64,000 bases of DNA from Mycolicibacterium holsaticum DSM 44478 = JCM 12374 (lineage in GTDB: Bacteria > Actinomycetota > Actinomycetes > Mycobacteriales > Mycobacteriaceae), in the NCBI RefSeq assembly GCF_019645835.1, contig NZ_CP080998.1, positions 4,588,001 through 4,652,000 on the forward strand, written 5' to 3'. Under the pieces are notes generated by a model. That model ran no database searches. It was given only the letters and a program-made list of their open reading frames with translations, and was not told the origin of the DNA. Below are positions 8,576-17,882 of this stretch, one piece after another (position 1 is the stretch's first letter; each line of letters opens with the position of its first letter). A program made the position numbers and the translations under genes.

Positions 8576-9357
8576 CCAACGCGACGAGGGCCACTCCGAG
8601 GCGCAACTCGCCGCGGGTGGCGACGTGGCGGTGGATCGCCGCGGTGTTGGCGCTGAGCCAGTTGGCCGCGCCGTTTCTCACGCGCGCGGTCGCGGGTGAC
8701 TTCCTGGCATCGGGTGCGACGAACGAGGCGCTGATCACCCCGGCCGGCTACGCGTTCGGCCTGTGGAGCTTGATCACGTTGCTGAGCGCGGCGACGATGC
8801 TGGCGGTGCTGCGGTTCGGCCTCGGAGCGTGGTGGGAGACGGGCGTGCTGGTCGACGCCAGCGTGGTGTTCGCCGGGTTCAGCCTGTGGCTGCTGGTGGC
8901 CGCGCAGGGCTGGCTGTGGGTCAGCGTGGTGGTGTTCGTGGTGATGGTGGCCGCGTTGAGCCACATCATGCGGTTGTTGGTGCGTCGTCGCCACGATCTG
9001 ACGTGTCAGCGGTGGCTGGCGGTGTTGGCGACGGCGACGTTCGGGCTGTATCTGGGGTGGAGCACCGTCGCGGTGTTCGCGAACGTCACCGCGGCGCTGA
9101 TCGACAGCGGAGTGTCACCGGCGGTGGTGTGGTGGCAGCTGGTGGTGCTGGTGCTGGCCACGGCGTTCGCGATCGGGTTGGCGACCATGCTGCGCGGGAC
9201 GCCCGGTTTCGTCGCCGGGGTGTTGTGGGCGCTGGTGGCGATCGCTGTCGGGGCCGCCCAACGCGACAGCTCGGTGTTGGCGACGACGGCGGCGGTGGCG
9301 GCGCTGCTGGTGGCTGCCGCGGGCGTGACGGCGATGCGCCGACACCGGGTTCCGTAA
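8572..9357 (+). CDS. TspO/MBR-like tryptophan-rich membrane protein
   Basis: About 261 residues from a TTG that overlaps the sulfatase stop by 4 bases; no later start would keep the first membrane segment. Roughly seven hydrophobic helices. ITPAGYAFGLWSLITLL and LYLGWSTVAVFANV resemble the long-form TspO/MBR-type (tryptophan-rich sensory) proteins found in bacteria. This is a family-level call from motif resemblance. The position at the end of the transporter-to-sulfatase run suggests co-expression, but I cannot assign a role. Confidence 0.65.
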   Translation: MTNATRATPRRNSPRVATWRWIAAVLALSQLAAPFLTRAVAGDFLASGATNEALITPAGYAFGLWSLITLLSAATMLAVLRFGLGAWWETGVLVDASVVFAGFSLWLLVAAQGWLWVSVVVFVVMVAALSHIMRLLVRRRHDLTCQRWLAVLATATFGLYLGWSTVAVFANVTAALIDSGVSPAVVWWQLVVLVLATAFAIGLATMLRGTPGFVAGVLWALVAIAVGAAQRDSSVLATTAAVAALLVAAAGVTAMRRHRVP

Positions 9358-9415
9358 CGCCGCGGCCGCACCCGGCGATGATCTTGACGTAACACCGTTT
9401 GTTCGGGGAGGCCGT

Positions 9416-9994
9416 GTGCGTCGTCGCTGGAGTGCCGCTGTGCTGGCGGTAGCGCTGTCCGTTTCCGTCGTCGTCGCAGAGTTCTCGCCACCGGTGGCGC
9501 AGGCTCAGCCGGCGGTCGCGGCGAAGGACTTCTCCAAGCCGGCGATCGTCGTTCTGGGGTACGGCCTCCAACCGAACGGCACCATGCGCCCGGTGTTGCG
9601 GCGCCGCGTGATGATGGGTCTGACCGTGGCGCAGTTCTTTCCGCAGTCGCCGGTCATCGTCACCGGCGGCAACCCGCGCAACGGCATCACCGAGGCCGCG
9701 CAGATGCGCAAGATGCTCATGCTGCTGGGCTTTCCGCCGCAGCGGATCATCGTGGAGGACAGGGCCAACAGCACCGTGCAGAACGCGCGGTTCTCGGTGC
9801 CGCTGGCCAAGGAGGCCGACACGTCGGGCATCATCCTGGTCACGTCGTCGTCGCATCAGGACCGGGCCGACACCAACTTCATCAACGAGGGCGCCAACGT
9901 CCTTGCCACGGTGAGCTTTCCCGATGACAACCCGCAGACCAACGTGGTGCAGTTCGTGCACGACGTGATGAGCCCGTTCATCGCGGTGCGCTAA
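9416..9994 (+). CDS. Secreted YdcF/ElyC-type DUF218 protein
   Basis: 192 residues from GTG 9416, with GGGGAGG about 6 bases upstream. Residues 1-30 form a signal peptide ending AQA. The DUF218 core follows: AIVVLGYGLQPNG, an arginine-rich helix RPVLRRRV, PVIVTGGNPRNGITEA, IIVEDRANSTVQNA and ILVTSSSHQDRA. Relatives (SanA, ElyC, YdcF) are linked to cell-envelope and peptidoglycan precursor metabolism. Export to the cell wall is expected. It stands alone between the sulfatase run and the antigen 85 gene. Confidence 0.82.
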   Translation: MRRRWSAAVLAVALSVSVVVAEFSPPVAQAQPAVAAKDFSKPAIVVLGYGLQPNGTMRPVLRRRVMMGLTVAQFFPQSPVIVTGGNPRNGITEAAQMRKMLMLLGFPPQRIIVEDRANSTVQNARFSVPLAKEADTSGIILVTSSSHQDRADTNFINEGANVLATVSFPDDNPQTNVVQFVHDVMSPFIAVR

Positions 9995-10003
9995 CCAATC
10001 CGC

Positions 10004-10066
10004 CGCGAGCGACCGTGTCTGTATGTCGACACGCCGTCGCTGCACGTACATAAGTGGTCATTCGCG
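10004..10066. repeat. Intergenic palindromic element, family 2, copy 1
   Basis: A 63-base imperfect inverted repeat bounded by CGCGA and TCGCG, with outer arms pairing through GACC/GGTC. Its centre (CGACACGCCG) and right half (GTACATAAGTG..CA.TCGCG) match the element at 60805-60865. It lies between the DUF218 stop and the antigen 85 start and may act as a terminator or a dispersed repeat. Confidence 0.55.
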
Positions 10067-10129
10067 AAGAGGTAACAAGGTGATTACTGCCCCGCGCGGC
10101 CCGTAGGATCGGCGCGGCGGGCCTGTTAG

Positions 10130-11470
<1,341 letters not shown>

Positions 11471-11478
<8 letters not shown>

Positions 11479-12292
11479 CGGACCTCACTCTTCTGATGTG
11501 CGAGACGGCATCTCCGGAGCCGCCTGAATCACCCGTGCGGTAACCGCCTTCGAGGAACGGGCGGACGATGTCCATCGGAATGGGGAACACGACCGTGGAG
11601 TTCTGGTCAGCGCCCAGCTCGAGCAGGGTCTGCAGATAACGCAGTTGCAGCGACGCGGGGCTCTCGCTGAGCGTGATCGCCGCGTCACGCAGCTCGGTGG
11701 ACGCCTGCAGCTCACCGTGCGCGCTGATCACCTTCGCGCGCCGCTCCCGTTCGGCCTCGGCTTCACGGGCCATCGCGCGCTGCATCATCTCGGGGATCTC
11801 GACGTCCTTGATCTCGACGACCTCGACCCGAATCCCCCATGGCTCGGTCTGTTTGGCGATCGACGCCGCCAGGTCCTCGTTGAGGTCGGCGCGGTGCGCC
11901 AGCAAGGTGTCCAGGTCGGCCCGGCCGACGACCGAACGCAGGGTGGTCTGCGAGATCTGGGAGGTGGCGACCGCGAAGTTCTCCACGGCCATCACCGATT
12001 TCGTCGGGTCGGTCACCCGGAACAGCACCACGGCGTTGACGCGGGCGGTGACGTTGTCGCGGGTGATGACCTCCTGAGGCGGGATGGTCAGCGTCACCGT
12101 GCGCAGGTCGACCCGCACGAGCTTGTCGACGCCGGGCAGCACGACGGCGACACCCGGCCCGAGCGGCCCACGCAGCCGGCCGAGGCGAAACGCCACCCCG
12201 CGCTCGTACTCCTTGATGATGCGCAGCGACGCGACCGCGAACCCGAGCACCACGACGGCCGCAAACACCGCGACCACTACCCACGCCCCCAT
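11471..12292 (-). CDS. Slipin (stomatin/band 7-family membrane protein)
   Basis: 273 residues from the ATG at 12292; the frame is open further upstream but that part overlaps the preceding gene. One N-terminal membrane helix is followed by the SPFH/band 7 domain: IIKEYERGVAFRLGR, the pair VVLPGVDKLVRVDLR, IPPQEVITRDNV, then EVVEIKDVEIPEMMQRAMA, a charged helix and the C-terminal oligomerisation segment. This matches the eoslipin/paraslipin type, which forms membrane scaffolds and often neighbours an NfeD protease partner. No NfeD gene is here. Instead it sits between a cysteine-motif membrane protein and a small membrane protein in the NOR operon. Confidence 0.9.
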
Positions 12293-12924
12293 CAGGGATC
12301 CTCCCGACGATCCGATGCGTACGAGGTGCGGCGACGGATTTCCGCTTCGGCCAGCCGGTTTCGTTCTTCGATGTTGTCGTCGAGGGACTGGAACAGCACA
12401 CCCTCTGGCACGGCAGGGGTGCGGCGCAGGTGTGACCACAGCGGCAGCGACACCAGCCCGGCCACCACCGCGCACCCCACCAACAACAGCGCATCGGGCA
12501 CGGTGCCTGCGGCCAGGGCCATCGCCAGCGGCCAGATGACCGCGATGGCGCTGACGGCGCAGGCGATTCCGCGGTGGAACCGCGCGGCCTCCGACGCGGG
12601 CCAGCTGTCGATCGCCCGGCTCACCTCGCGGCCGTCGTGTGAGGTGGTGCAGGTGTCCTTGACCGGGCAGGCGTTGCAGATCGACGGGCTGCCGCGGTAG
12701 CGCATGACCCGGTTGTCCGGGTCGAACGACGTGGGCCACAACCACTGGTCCTCGGGGCACAGCCAGGCGTCGTGGTCCTCGTGATATACGAACGGACCGG
12801 TGCGGTGCTGTTCCACCTTGGCCGCCGCGCGCCGGGCGAATGTGTCGATGCCGTAGCCGATCCCGATCAACAACGCGGAATAGCCGATCGTCAGCCAGGT
12901 GGCAACGTCGATGCCCGCGGTCAT
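12292..12924 (-). CDS. Membrane protein with a cysteine cluster (CPxD...CxxCPxxxxC)
   Basis: 210 residues. Hydrophobic helix at about 8-25, then a soluble loop with WLCPEDQW and ICNACPVKDTC: four cysteines in an order suited to binding a metal or Fe-S centre. Two further hydrophobic helices lie around 120-160, and a charged tail follows. I do not recognise the family. Start overlaps the NOR stop by 4 bases and the stop overlaps the slipin start, so it is an integral part of the operon. A redox or metal-delivery role for the NO reductase is plausible but is inference. Confidence 0.7.
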   Translation of the reverse strand: MTAGIDVATWLTIGYSALLIGIGYGIDTFARRAAAKVEQHRTGPFVYHEDHDAWLCPEDQWLWPTSFDPDNRVMRYRGSPSICNACPVKDTCTTSHDGREVSRAIDSWPASEAARFHRGIACAVSAIAVIWPLAMALAAGTVPDALLLVGCAVVAGLVSLPLWSHLRRTPAVPEGVLFQSLDDNIEERNRLAEAEIRRRTSYASDRREDP

Positions 12925-15335
12925 GGGCCGGCGCCGGTTTCGCGATCGTCGGGCGCAGGCGGGCGCCGATCGGATGCGTAGGGCGACGCGCCGCCGCCAC
13001 CGCCGGTGGCCGCCAACCCGGTGCGGTCCTCCTCGGCCTCGGCGTGCTCCTCGACGAACAGCGTCTCGGGAGGCAGCGTGTGCGTCGTCGCCTTGATTCC
13101 GTGACGTACCCCGACCCAGGCGATCCAGAGGAACGGCAGCACGCCGCCGATGATGAACAGGAAGTCACCGGGCATGCGCAACCACTCCAGCACGGCGTTG
13201 CCGGGCTGGGAGATGTAGCCAAGCGTGCGAGCCTCGTAGTAGCCGTCGTTGACCGAATGCCACAGCTGCAGAACGCCCAGCGGCAGCAGGGTGGCGAACA
13301 CCATCCAGGCCAGCCCGATGTTCAGGCACCAGAACGAGATCTTCGCCAGCTTGTCCGGCCATCGTTGCGGCGGAATGATGTAGCGCAACGCGAACAACGC
13401 GAGGCCGACGGCGAGCATCCCGTAGACACCCATCATGGCGCCGTGCGCATGGTTGGCGGTCAGCGCGGTGCCGATCTGGTAGTAGGACACGATCGGCAGG
13501 TTGATGAGGAAGCCGAAGATGCCTGCGCCCACGAAGTTCCAGAAGCCGACGGCGACCAGGAACATCACCGCCCACCGGTGCGGGAACGGTGCGCTGCTGC
13601 GCGACTGCTGCCGCGAGCCCAGCTGCAGGAACGTCCACGCCTCGACGGTCAGGAAGGTCAGCGGGATGACCTCCAGCGCGGAGAAGAACGCACCAAGGGC
13701 CATGTGCTCCACCGGAGTTCCGGAGAAGTACAGGTGGTGCATGGTGCCGATCACGCCGCCCATCGAGTAGAGGATGACGTCGAGGAAGATCAGCTGGATC
13801 GCGATCTTGCGCCGCACCACGCCGAGCATCACGAAGATGTAGGCAACCATCACCGTCGTGAACAGCTCGAGGAAGTCCTCGACCCACAGGTGCACCACCC
13901 AGAACCGCCAGAACTCCGCGACGGTGAGATGTGTTTCGGTGCCGGCAAGCAGACCGACCGCATAGAAGGCGGGGATCGCCAGCCCGGCGTAGAAGAACAG
14001 CCACGGCATGTTGAACTTGCTCTCGGTCTTCAGCCGTGACCGGATCGCCCGGAAGATGATGGCCATCCACACGAACAGCCCGATGACGAGCAGGATCTGC
14101 CAGAACCTTGGCAGGTCCAGGTACTCCCACTGCTGGTCGAAGAAGATCGAGCCCTTGGCCCATTCCACACCGAAGGTGCTGATTGCGGTGCCCACCACGG
14201 TGCCGGCGACGACGATGAACAGCGCGCCGAGCAACGCATACGCCAGCCAGTGCTGTCTTCGCGGTTCGCGCCCGGAGATGATGGGGGCCAAGAAGATTCC
14301 GGCGGCCAGGAACGACGCCGCCGTCCACAGCAGCGACAGCTGCACATGCCAGGTGCGCGCCAGGTTGAACGGCAGGACCGCGGCCAGATCGAACCCGAAG
14401 AAGTCGCTCAGGTCGGCGCGGTAGTGCTCGATGGCGCCGCCCAGCAGCGCCTGACCGAGGAAGAGCACGGCGACGACGAGGAAGAACCAGGCGGTCGCCT
14501 TCTGCGACGGGGTGATCTGGACTTCGCCGGGTTGCCGGAAGGCAAGCGAGGGAGCTTCTGTTGCGTGCCAACCGATCTTGCGGCTCCACCGGCCGTAGAG
14601 CGCGAACAGCGCGCCGAGCCCGGCCAGCAGCGCGATCAGCGACATCGCCGACCACACCAGGATGTCGGCCGTCGGGGTGTTGTTCACCCGCTGTTCGGGT
14701 GGCCAGTTGTTGGTGTAGGAGTAGTCGTGACCTTCGCGTTCAGCGGCCGAAGCCCAGGATGTCCAGGCGAAAAACGCTGTCAGGTCCTGGATTTCCTGCG
14801 GGTCGGTGATGACACGCGGAATCAGACCGTATTTGGTGGAGTCGGTGCCGAAGATGTCGGCGTAGTGCGCGCGAATCGCGCCGAAGGCGCTGACCTGCTC
14901 GGCGGTGAACTGCAGTGTGCCGGTGGCCTCGTCGTAGCGGTTGGTGCGCATCATGTCCACGACGGCGGCCGTCGGGTCCTGAACCCCGCGGTCGCGTAGC
15001 TGTTCGCCCACGTGGTCGGCGGACAGCCGCAGGTACTCCGCGGTGTAGTCGGGCCCCAGGTAGCCGCCGTGGCCCATCACCGAGCCGTACTGCTGCAGGC
15101 CCCGGCGCAGGAAGATCTGCTGTCCGGCGGTGATCTCCTGCTCGGTGAACAGGGTCTGGCCGTCCGGACCCACCACCTTTTGCGGCAGCGGCATCGAGTC
15201 GGTGTAGGTCCTCGCCGCCAGCACACCCATGATCAGGAAGCCGAACACCATGACGAGGGCGACGCCCTGGACCCAGCCCTTCGAAATGGCAAGCTCGGCC
15301 TTCGTCGGGCGAGGTCCCAAGAACTGGTCCGTCAT
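12921..15335 (-). CDS. norZ: Quinol-dependent nitric oxide reductase (qNOR, NorZ type)
   Basis: 804 residues, the size of single-subunit qNOR rather than cytochrome-c-dependent NorB. An N-terminal helix and extracytoplasmic domain (QEITAGQQIFLRRGLQQYGSV, then GYLGPDYTAEYLR) is fused to a haem-copper-oxidase-like core of about 12 helices. Conserved core segments include HLWVEDFLELFTTVM, carrying histidine and glutamate of the active site, and NHAHGAMMGVYG with haem-ligand histidines. It reduces NO to N2O using membrane quinol, for respiration or NO detoxification. It is the first gene of a four-gene overlapping operon, and cyanase lies 94 bases upstream on the same strand. Confidence 0.93.
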   Translation of the reverse strand: MTDQFLGPRPTKAELAISKGWVQGVALVMVFGFLIMGVLAARTYTDSMPLPQKVVGPDGQTLFTEQEITAGQQIFLRRGLQQYGSVMGHGGYLGPDYTAEYLRLSADHVGEQLRDRGVQDPTAAVVDMMRTNRYDEATGTLQFTAEQVSAFGAIRAHYADIFGTDSTKYGLIPRVITDPQEIQDLTAFFAWTSWASAAEREGHDYSYTNNWPPEQRVNNTPTADILVWSAMSLIALLAGLGALFALYGRWSRKIGWHATEAPSLAFRQPGEVQITPSQKATAWFFLVVAVLFLGQALLGGAIEHYRADLSDFFGFDLAAVLPFNLARTWHVQLSLLWTAASFLAAGIFLAPIISGREPRRQHWLAYALLGALFIVVAGTVVGTAISTFGVEWAKGSIFFDQQWEYLDLPRFWQILLVIGLFVWMAIIFRAIRSRLKTESKFNMPWLFFYAGLAIPAFYAVGLLAGTETHLTVAEFWRFWVVHLWVEDFLELFTTVMVAYIFVMLGVVRRKIAIQLIFLDVILYSMGGVIGTMHHLYFSGTPVEHMALGAFFSALEVIPLTFLTVEAWTFLQLGSRQQSRSSAPFPHRWAVMFLVAVGFWNFVGAGIFGFLINLPIVSYYQIGTALTANHAHGAMMGVYGMLAVGLALFALRYIIPPQRWPDKLAKISFWCLNIGLAWMVFATLLPLGVLQLWHSVNDGYYEARTLGYISQPGNAVLEWLRMPGDFLFIIGGVLPFLWIAWVGVRHGIKATTHTLPPETLFVEEHAEAEEDRTGLAATGGGGGASPYASDRRPPAPDDRETGAGP

Positions 15336-15371
15336 TTCCGCACCCCCGGGTGAGATCCACGGTCGTTGGAG

Positions 15372-15413
15372 GCAAACGTAGCCCTATGCGCAATGAAAAA
15401 GGGGGAGGTTTGC
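15372..15413. promoter_or_regulatory. Weak inverted repeat in the qNOR promoter region
   Basis: GCAAAC at 15372-15377 and its complement GTTTGC at 15408-15413 flank an A-rich stretch (AATGAAAAAGGGGG) in the 94-base gap before the qNOR gene. I recognise no known NO-responsive operator. Offered only as the sole symmetry in the gap. Confidence 0.2.
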
Positions 15414-15429
15414 GATTTCTCGGGTCGGG

Positions 15430-15888
15430 TCAGGAACCCGGGGCGGCGGTCCAGTCGTAGGGCAGGAATTTGCCGTCAAACGTGACCACGACACGGTCCC
15501 CGGCCGGATGCGGCTTCTTTTCGACGTCGACGCTGAAGGTGATCGCGCTCATGATGCCGTCGCCGAACTGTTCGTGGATCAACTCCTTGATTGCGCCGCC
15601 GTAGACCTGCAGGGCCTCGTAGAAGCGGTAGATGGTGGGGTCGGTGGGCACCGCGGTGGGCAGCCCGCCGCGCATCGGAACAGCGCCGAGCACCGGCACC
15701 ATGGACTCGTCGAGCCCAAGCATCTCGATGAGCTTGCCTGCGGGCTCGGGAGGGATCGGATGTTGGCCGAGCAGGGCGGCGGTGGTCCACACGACGGGCT
15801 TGTCGATGGCGTCGGCGAGCTGCTGCCAGGTCAGGCCTTTGGTCAGGCGGGCGGTGACGATCTGTTCGGTGATCTGGTCGCGGGTCAT
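15430..15888 (-). CDS. cynS: Cyanate hydratase (cyanase)
   Basis: 152 residues, close to the normal length. An N-terminal helical domain (TEQIVTARLTKGLTWQQLAD) is followed by the cyanase catalytic domain. By alignment with the E. coli enzyme the catalytic Arg, Glu and Ser are R88 and E91 in YRFYEALQVYG and S114 in GIMSAI, with exactly the family spacing. It converts cyanate plus bicarbonate to ammonia and CO2. Same strand as the NOR operon 94 bases downstream, so read-through is possible. No cynT or cynX gene is nearby. Confidence 0.95.
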   Translation of the reverse strand: MTRDQITEQIVTARLTKGLTWQQLADAIDKPVVWTTAALLGQHPIPPEPAGKLIEMLGLDESMVPVLGAVPMRGGLPTAVPTDPTIYRFYEALQVYGGAIKELIHEQFGDGIMSAITFSVDVEKKPHPAGDRVVVTFDGKFLPYDWTAAPGS

Positions 15889-15966
15889 GTTTTGCCATTG
15901 TGCCGCCGTGCCGCCGCTTCTGCACCAGGGTCGCGATCGGCGAAGACGACGATGTGCAGCAGTACA

Positions 15967-15981
15967 ACTACGTTGCGTAGT
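15967..15981. promoter_or_regulatory. Palindrome between cynS and the divergent LLM gene
   Basis: ACTACG-TTG-CGTAGT, a perfect 6+6 inverted repeat with a 3-base centre, placed between the divergently read cyanase and LLM oxidoreductase genes. Size and position suit a dimeric regulator. No regulator gene lies beside it. Confidence 0.4.
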
Positions 15982-16029
15982 AGTTCCACGGCTGAGGGGT
16001 TCGGCGAGCAGCGCGGTAGCGTCCGATCC

Positions 16030-17067
16030 ATGGATGTCGATGCGATGACGACCCCGCAGCCGTTGGGACAGATCGGCGAGCTGGCCAGGCGCACCGAGCA
16101 GGCGGGGTTCTCAGGGTTGCTGTTCACCGAGACCGGTCGCACCGCGTATCTCAACGCCGCGGTGGCGTCGCAGGCGGCGCCGGCACTCCAGTTGTCGACG
16201 GGGGTCGCCGTGGCGTTCCCGCGCAGCCCGTTCGTGACGGCGGCGACGGCGTGGGAGCTGCAGGAGGCGACGGGCGGCAAGTTCCGGCTCGGCCTCGGCA
16301 CGCAGGTCCGCACCCATGTGGTCCGGCGCTACGGCGTGGAGTTCGAGCGCCCGGGCCCGCGGTTGCGCGACTACGTGCGGGCGGTGAAGGCGTGCTTTGC
16401 GGCGTTTCGGACGGGCAAGCTGGATCATCGCGGCGAGTTCTACGATCTGGACTTCATCACGCCGCAGTGGAGTGCCGGCCCGATCGACGCTCCTGACCCC
16501 AAAGTGGATGTGGCGGCGGTCAACCCGTGGATGCTGCGGATGGCCGGTGAGGTGGCCGACGGTGTGCATGTGCATCCGCTCGGCGAACCGGGCTACATCT
16601 CGCGCCATGTGGTGCCGAATATCGCTGCGGGAGCGCAGAAGGCGGGCCGGTCACCGGAGGATGTGGCGGTGATCGTTCCGGTGATGACGATCGTCGGCGA
16701 CACGGACGAGGAACGCGCCCGAGAACGTGAACTCGTGCGGGCCAGCATGAGCTTCTACGGAAGCACGCCGAACTACGCCTTCATCTGGGACGAGGCGGGG
16801 TTCGAGGGGACGACGGCGCGGATCCGGGAGAAGCAGAAGGCCGGTGACATCCAGGGGATGGCGGCACAGATCACCGACGAGCACATCGCAACGTTCGCGA
16901 CGGAGTCGACGTGGGACGACCTGGCCGACACGCTGGTCGCGAAGTACGGCGGGGTGGCGACACGCGTCGTGCTGTACAACGCGCTGGCCGATCGCGAACG
17001 CTTCGAACGTTATGGTGCGGTGGCGCAGCGCATCTCGGGATCAGGCGGCGGGGCGGACGGCCGGTGA
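16030..17067 (+). CDS. LLM-class (F420-dependent type) oxidoreductase
   Basis: 345 residues from ATG 16030; the frame is open further upstream but lacks a better start and would run into the cyanase region. TIM-barrel luciferase-like features: LARRTEQAGFSGLLFTE, TGVAVAFPRSPFVTA, GKFRLGLGTQVRTHVVRRYG, and the motif VAAVNPWMLRMAGEVADGV. Mycobacterial members usually use F420 rather than FMN; the call of cofactor is by family. Its last 27 bases overlap the convergent SDR gene. Substrate unknown. Confidence 0.85.
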   Translation: MDVDAMTTPQPLGQIGELARRTEQAGFSGLLFTETGRTAYLNAAVASQAAPALQLSTGVAVAFPRSPFVTAATAWELQEATGGKFRLGLGTQVRTHVVRRYGVEFERPGPRLRDYVRAVKACFAAFRTGKLDHRGEFYDLDFITPQWSAGPIDAPDPKVDVAAVNPWMLRMAGEVADGVHVHPLGEPGYISRHVVPNIAAGAQKAGRSPEDVAVIVPVMTIVGDTDEERARERELVRASMSFYGSTPNYAFIWDEAGFEGTTARIREKQKAGDIQGMAAQITDEHIATFATESTWDDLADTLVAKYGGVATRVVLYNALADRERFERYGAVAQRISGSGGGADGR

Positions 17068-17790
17068 ACCTCCGCCGATGGCCAGGATCGCACCGTTGAC
17101 GTAGCTGGCTGCTGGCGAGGCGAGGAACGTCACGACGTTCGCGATCTCCTCGGGCACCGCAGTTCGGCCCAAAGCCGTTGTGCGCCCCAGCCCGCGGATG
17201 ATCTCGATGCCGAGCTCGTCGGTACCTGGGGTCTCGGTCGGGCCGGGGGAAACGGCGTTGACCCGTACGCCCTGGGCGCCGAACTCGTCGGCCCACAGCT
17301 TGGTCAACAACTCCAGCGCCGCCTTGCTCGCGCCGTAGATGCCTGCGTCCGCGGCGGGCGTGGACGCTGCCACGCTGCTCACGTTGATGACGGTGCCGGC
17401 ACCGCGTTCGACCATGCCCGGCACCAGGTTCTGCACCAGCACATAGGGGGCGCGCAGGTTGGTGTTGATCTGCTCGTCGAAGTCGGTATCGGTGGTGTCG
17501 ACGGTGGCCGCGAAGCGGTAGATACCCGCGTTGTTGACCAGGATGTCCACGTCACCGGCCTCGGCGGCGAGCCGGCGTACATCGGTGGCGTCGGATACGT
17601 CTGCGGCGACGAAACGTGCTTTGCCACCGGCATTTTCGATGTCCTGAACGGTCTTTGCGCCGCGTTCTGCGTTGCGGCCGTGAACGATGACCTCGGCGCC
17701 TTCTGCGGCGAGTTGGAGGGCGATGGCGTAGCCGATTCCTGCGGTGGCGCCGGTGACGAGGGCCGTCTGGCCCGTGAGTGTGTCGGTCAT
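17041..17790 (-). CDS. Short-chain dehydrogenase/reductase
   Basis: 249 residues, classical SDR. Cofactor motif TGATAGIG at 13-20, NNAG at 86-89, catalytic Ser near 138-139, and Tyr152-x3-Lys156 in YGASKAAL. The arginine in VHGRNAERG after the second strand favours NADP(H). The C-terminal FLASPAASYVNGAILAIGGG is typical of 3-oxoacyl-ACP-reductase-like SDRs. Substrate unknown. Transcribed divergently from prfC across a 92-base gap. Confidence 0.9.
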   Translation of the reverse strand: MTDTLTGQTALVTGATAGIGYAIALQLAAEGAEVIVHGRNAERGAKTVQDIENAGGKARFVAADVSDATDVRRLAAEAGDVDILVNNAGIYRFAATVDTTDTDFDEQINTNLRAPYVLVQNLVPGMVERGAGTVINVSSVAASTPAADAGIYGASKAALELLTKLWADEFGAQGVRVNAVSPGPTETPGTDELGIEIIRGLGRTTALGRTAVPEEIANVVTFLASPAASYVNGAILAIGGGSPAVRPAA

Positions 17791-17882
17791 GCGGGTGGCA
17801 ACCGAGGTGGTGACCCGGTTATTCCGCGGCGCAACGGCCGATTACTCGAATTGCACCCACAGCAAATATCATCGCTGGCGAG

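Noticed and set aside
12840-14039. 399-codon plus-strand frame over the NOR gene
   Set aside because: Shadow; composition rich in His, Asp and Gln, no domain.
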